Shown here piece after piece: positions 52,443 to 52,744 of a stretch of 52,744 nucleotides of DNA. The position numbers were made by a program, and so were the translations under genes. The DNA lies in contig NZ_SLXB01000028.1 of NCBI RefSeq assembly GCF_004342845.1, positions 1 to 52,744 on the forward strand, read 5' to 3'. The stretch comes from Prevotella heparinolytica (GTDB lineage: Bacteria > Bacteroidota > Bacteroidia > Bacteroidales > Bacteroidaceae). The notes beneath the pieces were generated by a model. That model was not told where the DNA came from and did not search any database. It saw only the letters and a list, made by a program, of their open reading frames with translations. Position 1 is the first letter of the stretch. The number at the start of each line of letters is the position of its first letter.

Positions 52443-52744
52443 CGTTCAATGGTAAAGAAACAGTCCGCAATTTATTTGCCTGTTTCCTTTCATCGACGTA
52501 CCTTTGTAGGAGGTAATCCCCGAAATTCAGGTCGGATTTTGCACTGTTCGTTACCGCTTTTCCCAATCCTCACTTGCAAAGGAGGTGGTAATGTTTTGGT
52601 AACGCTGCTCTGTCCGAAGTTGGTATAAACCCGTCTTTTCGAGGTTTTGCACTGAAAGGCTCGAAAGTCAGAACCGACTGACTCACAAATCATTCACGCT
52701 ATTTCGCCTTTTCTTGAACCTTGGGGATAGATTTTTTTCAAAAA

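Larger units (their letters stand above)
52375..52744. other. right end, integrase promoter and terminal repeats
   Basis: No gene is supported. It holds a TAnnTTTG box for the integrase on the minus strand (TAGTTTTG, 52397-52404), the right copy of the terminal inverted motif (52426-52442), and two copies of TTTTGCACTG (52537-52546 and 52645-52654). These may be integrase arm-type or core sites; the exact attR is not assigned. Confidence 0.5.

Noticed and set aside
52729..52744. TTTTTTTCAAAAA at the very end as a target-site repeat
   Set aside because: It resembles attachment sequences I recall for CTnPg1 (TTTTC then AAAA), but the window stops there and the left edge shows only GAAAA, so a direct repeat cannot be shown.
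1..52744. CRISPR arrays, rRNA, tRNA, insertion sequences, tetQ or erm resistance genes
   Set aside because: None was seen: no regular spaced repeats, no transposase other than the integrase, no resistance gene among the clear coding regions.

Overview
This window is almost entirely one integrative and conjugative element (ICE, conjugative transposon) of the CTnDOT/CTnPg1 type from the Bacteroidota, most likely Porphyromonas or Bacteroides. The evidence is a complete Bacteroidota-type transfer operon (traE,F,G,I,J,K,L,M,N,O,P,Q on the minus strand, ending in a lysozyme), an IntDOT-like 411-residue tyrosine integrase, a MobA/MobB/MobC mobilisation module, an rteC remnant, DUF3408/DUF3945/DUF1896 accessory proteins, and promoters with the Bacteroidota -7 box TAnnTTTG. 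No rRNA, tRNA or CRISPR array was seen.

Layout. 1-626: left end, with two terminator hairpins facing inward. 627-3856 (+): small accessory operon (membrane peptide, PcfK-like, ArdA antirestriction, PcfJ-like, DpnD/PcfM-like). 4008-5111 (-): an AT-rich SEFIR/TIR-type protein, a probable defence cargo gene. 5222-19612 (-): conjugation genes from lysozyme/traQ back to traA. 19613-20410: an 800-nt divergent control region with a highly structured traA leader and a probable oriT. 20411-24063 (+): mobA, mobB relaxase, mobC coupling protein. 24128-25646 (+): zinc-finger membrane protein and a DUF1016/PDDEXK protein. 25691-26273 (-): frameshifted rteC. 26385-39362: metabolic cargo, consisting of a LolA-like/MMPL/DUF1302-like envelope trio, an AraC/PchR-like regulator, a TonB receptor with a DUF4374 lipoprotein, and a divergent pair of exporter-fold ABC ATPases resembling siderophore importers. 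39536-49121 (+): DUF3945 protein, topoisomerase III, DUF1896 protein and a giant methylase-helicase. 49214-50711: four small HTH proteins in divergent pairs. 50761-52374 (-): RhuM-like fragment and integrase. 52375-52744: right end.

The most interesting signals are regulatory. (1) An exact 16-mer, GCCACAAGTACGCAGT, occurs four times. Each copy lies 35-36 nt upstream of a TAnnTTTG box, in front of traA, traE onward, the DUF3945-topB-methylase operon and an HTH operon. This looks like one activator-dependent regulon that ties transfer to the HTH cluster. (2) The cargo promoters share a bipartite operator, GGGGCAT-N15-GGGTATTTT, at a fixed distance from -7. It is present in opposite orientations in the TonB/ABC intergenic region and in degenerate form before the envelope trio, with related sequence before araC, so one regulator may control the whole cargo. 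(3) A leader motif around CACTAAAATCC recurs just upstream of several starts. The SEFIR protein is the best candidate for an uncharacterised defence function.

All functional names come from motifs and protein family recognition by eye. No search, alignment or folding program was run.
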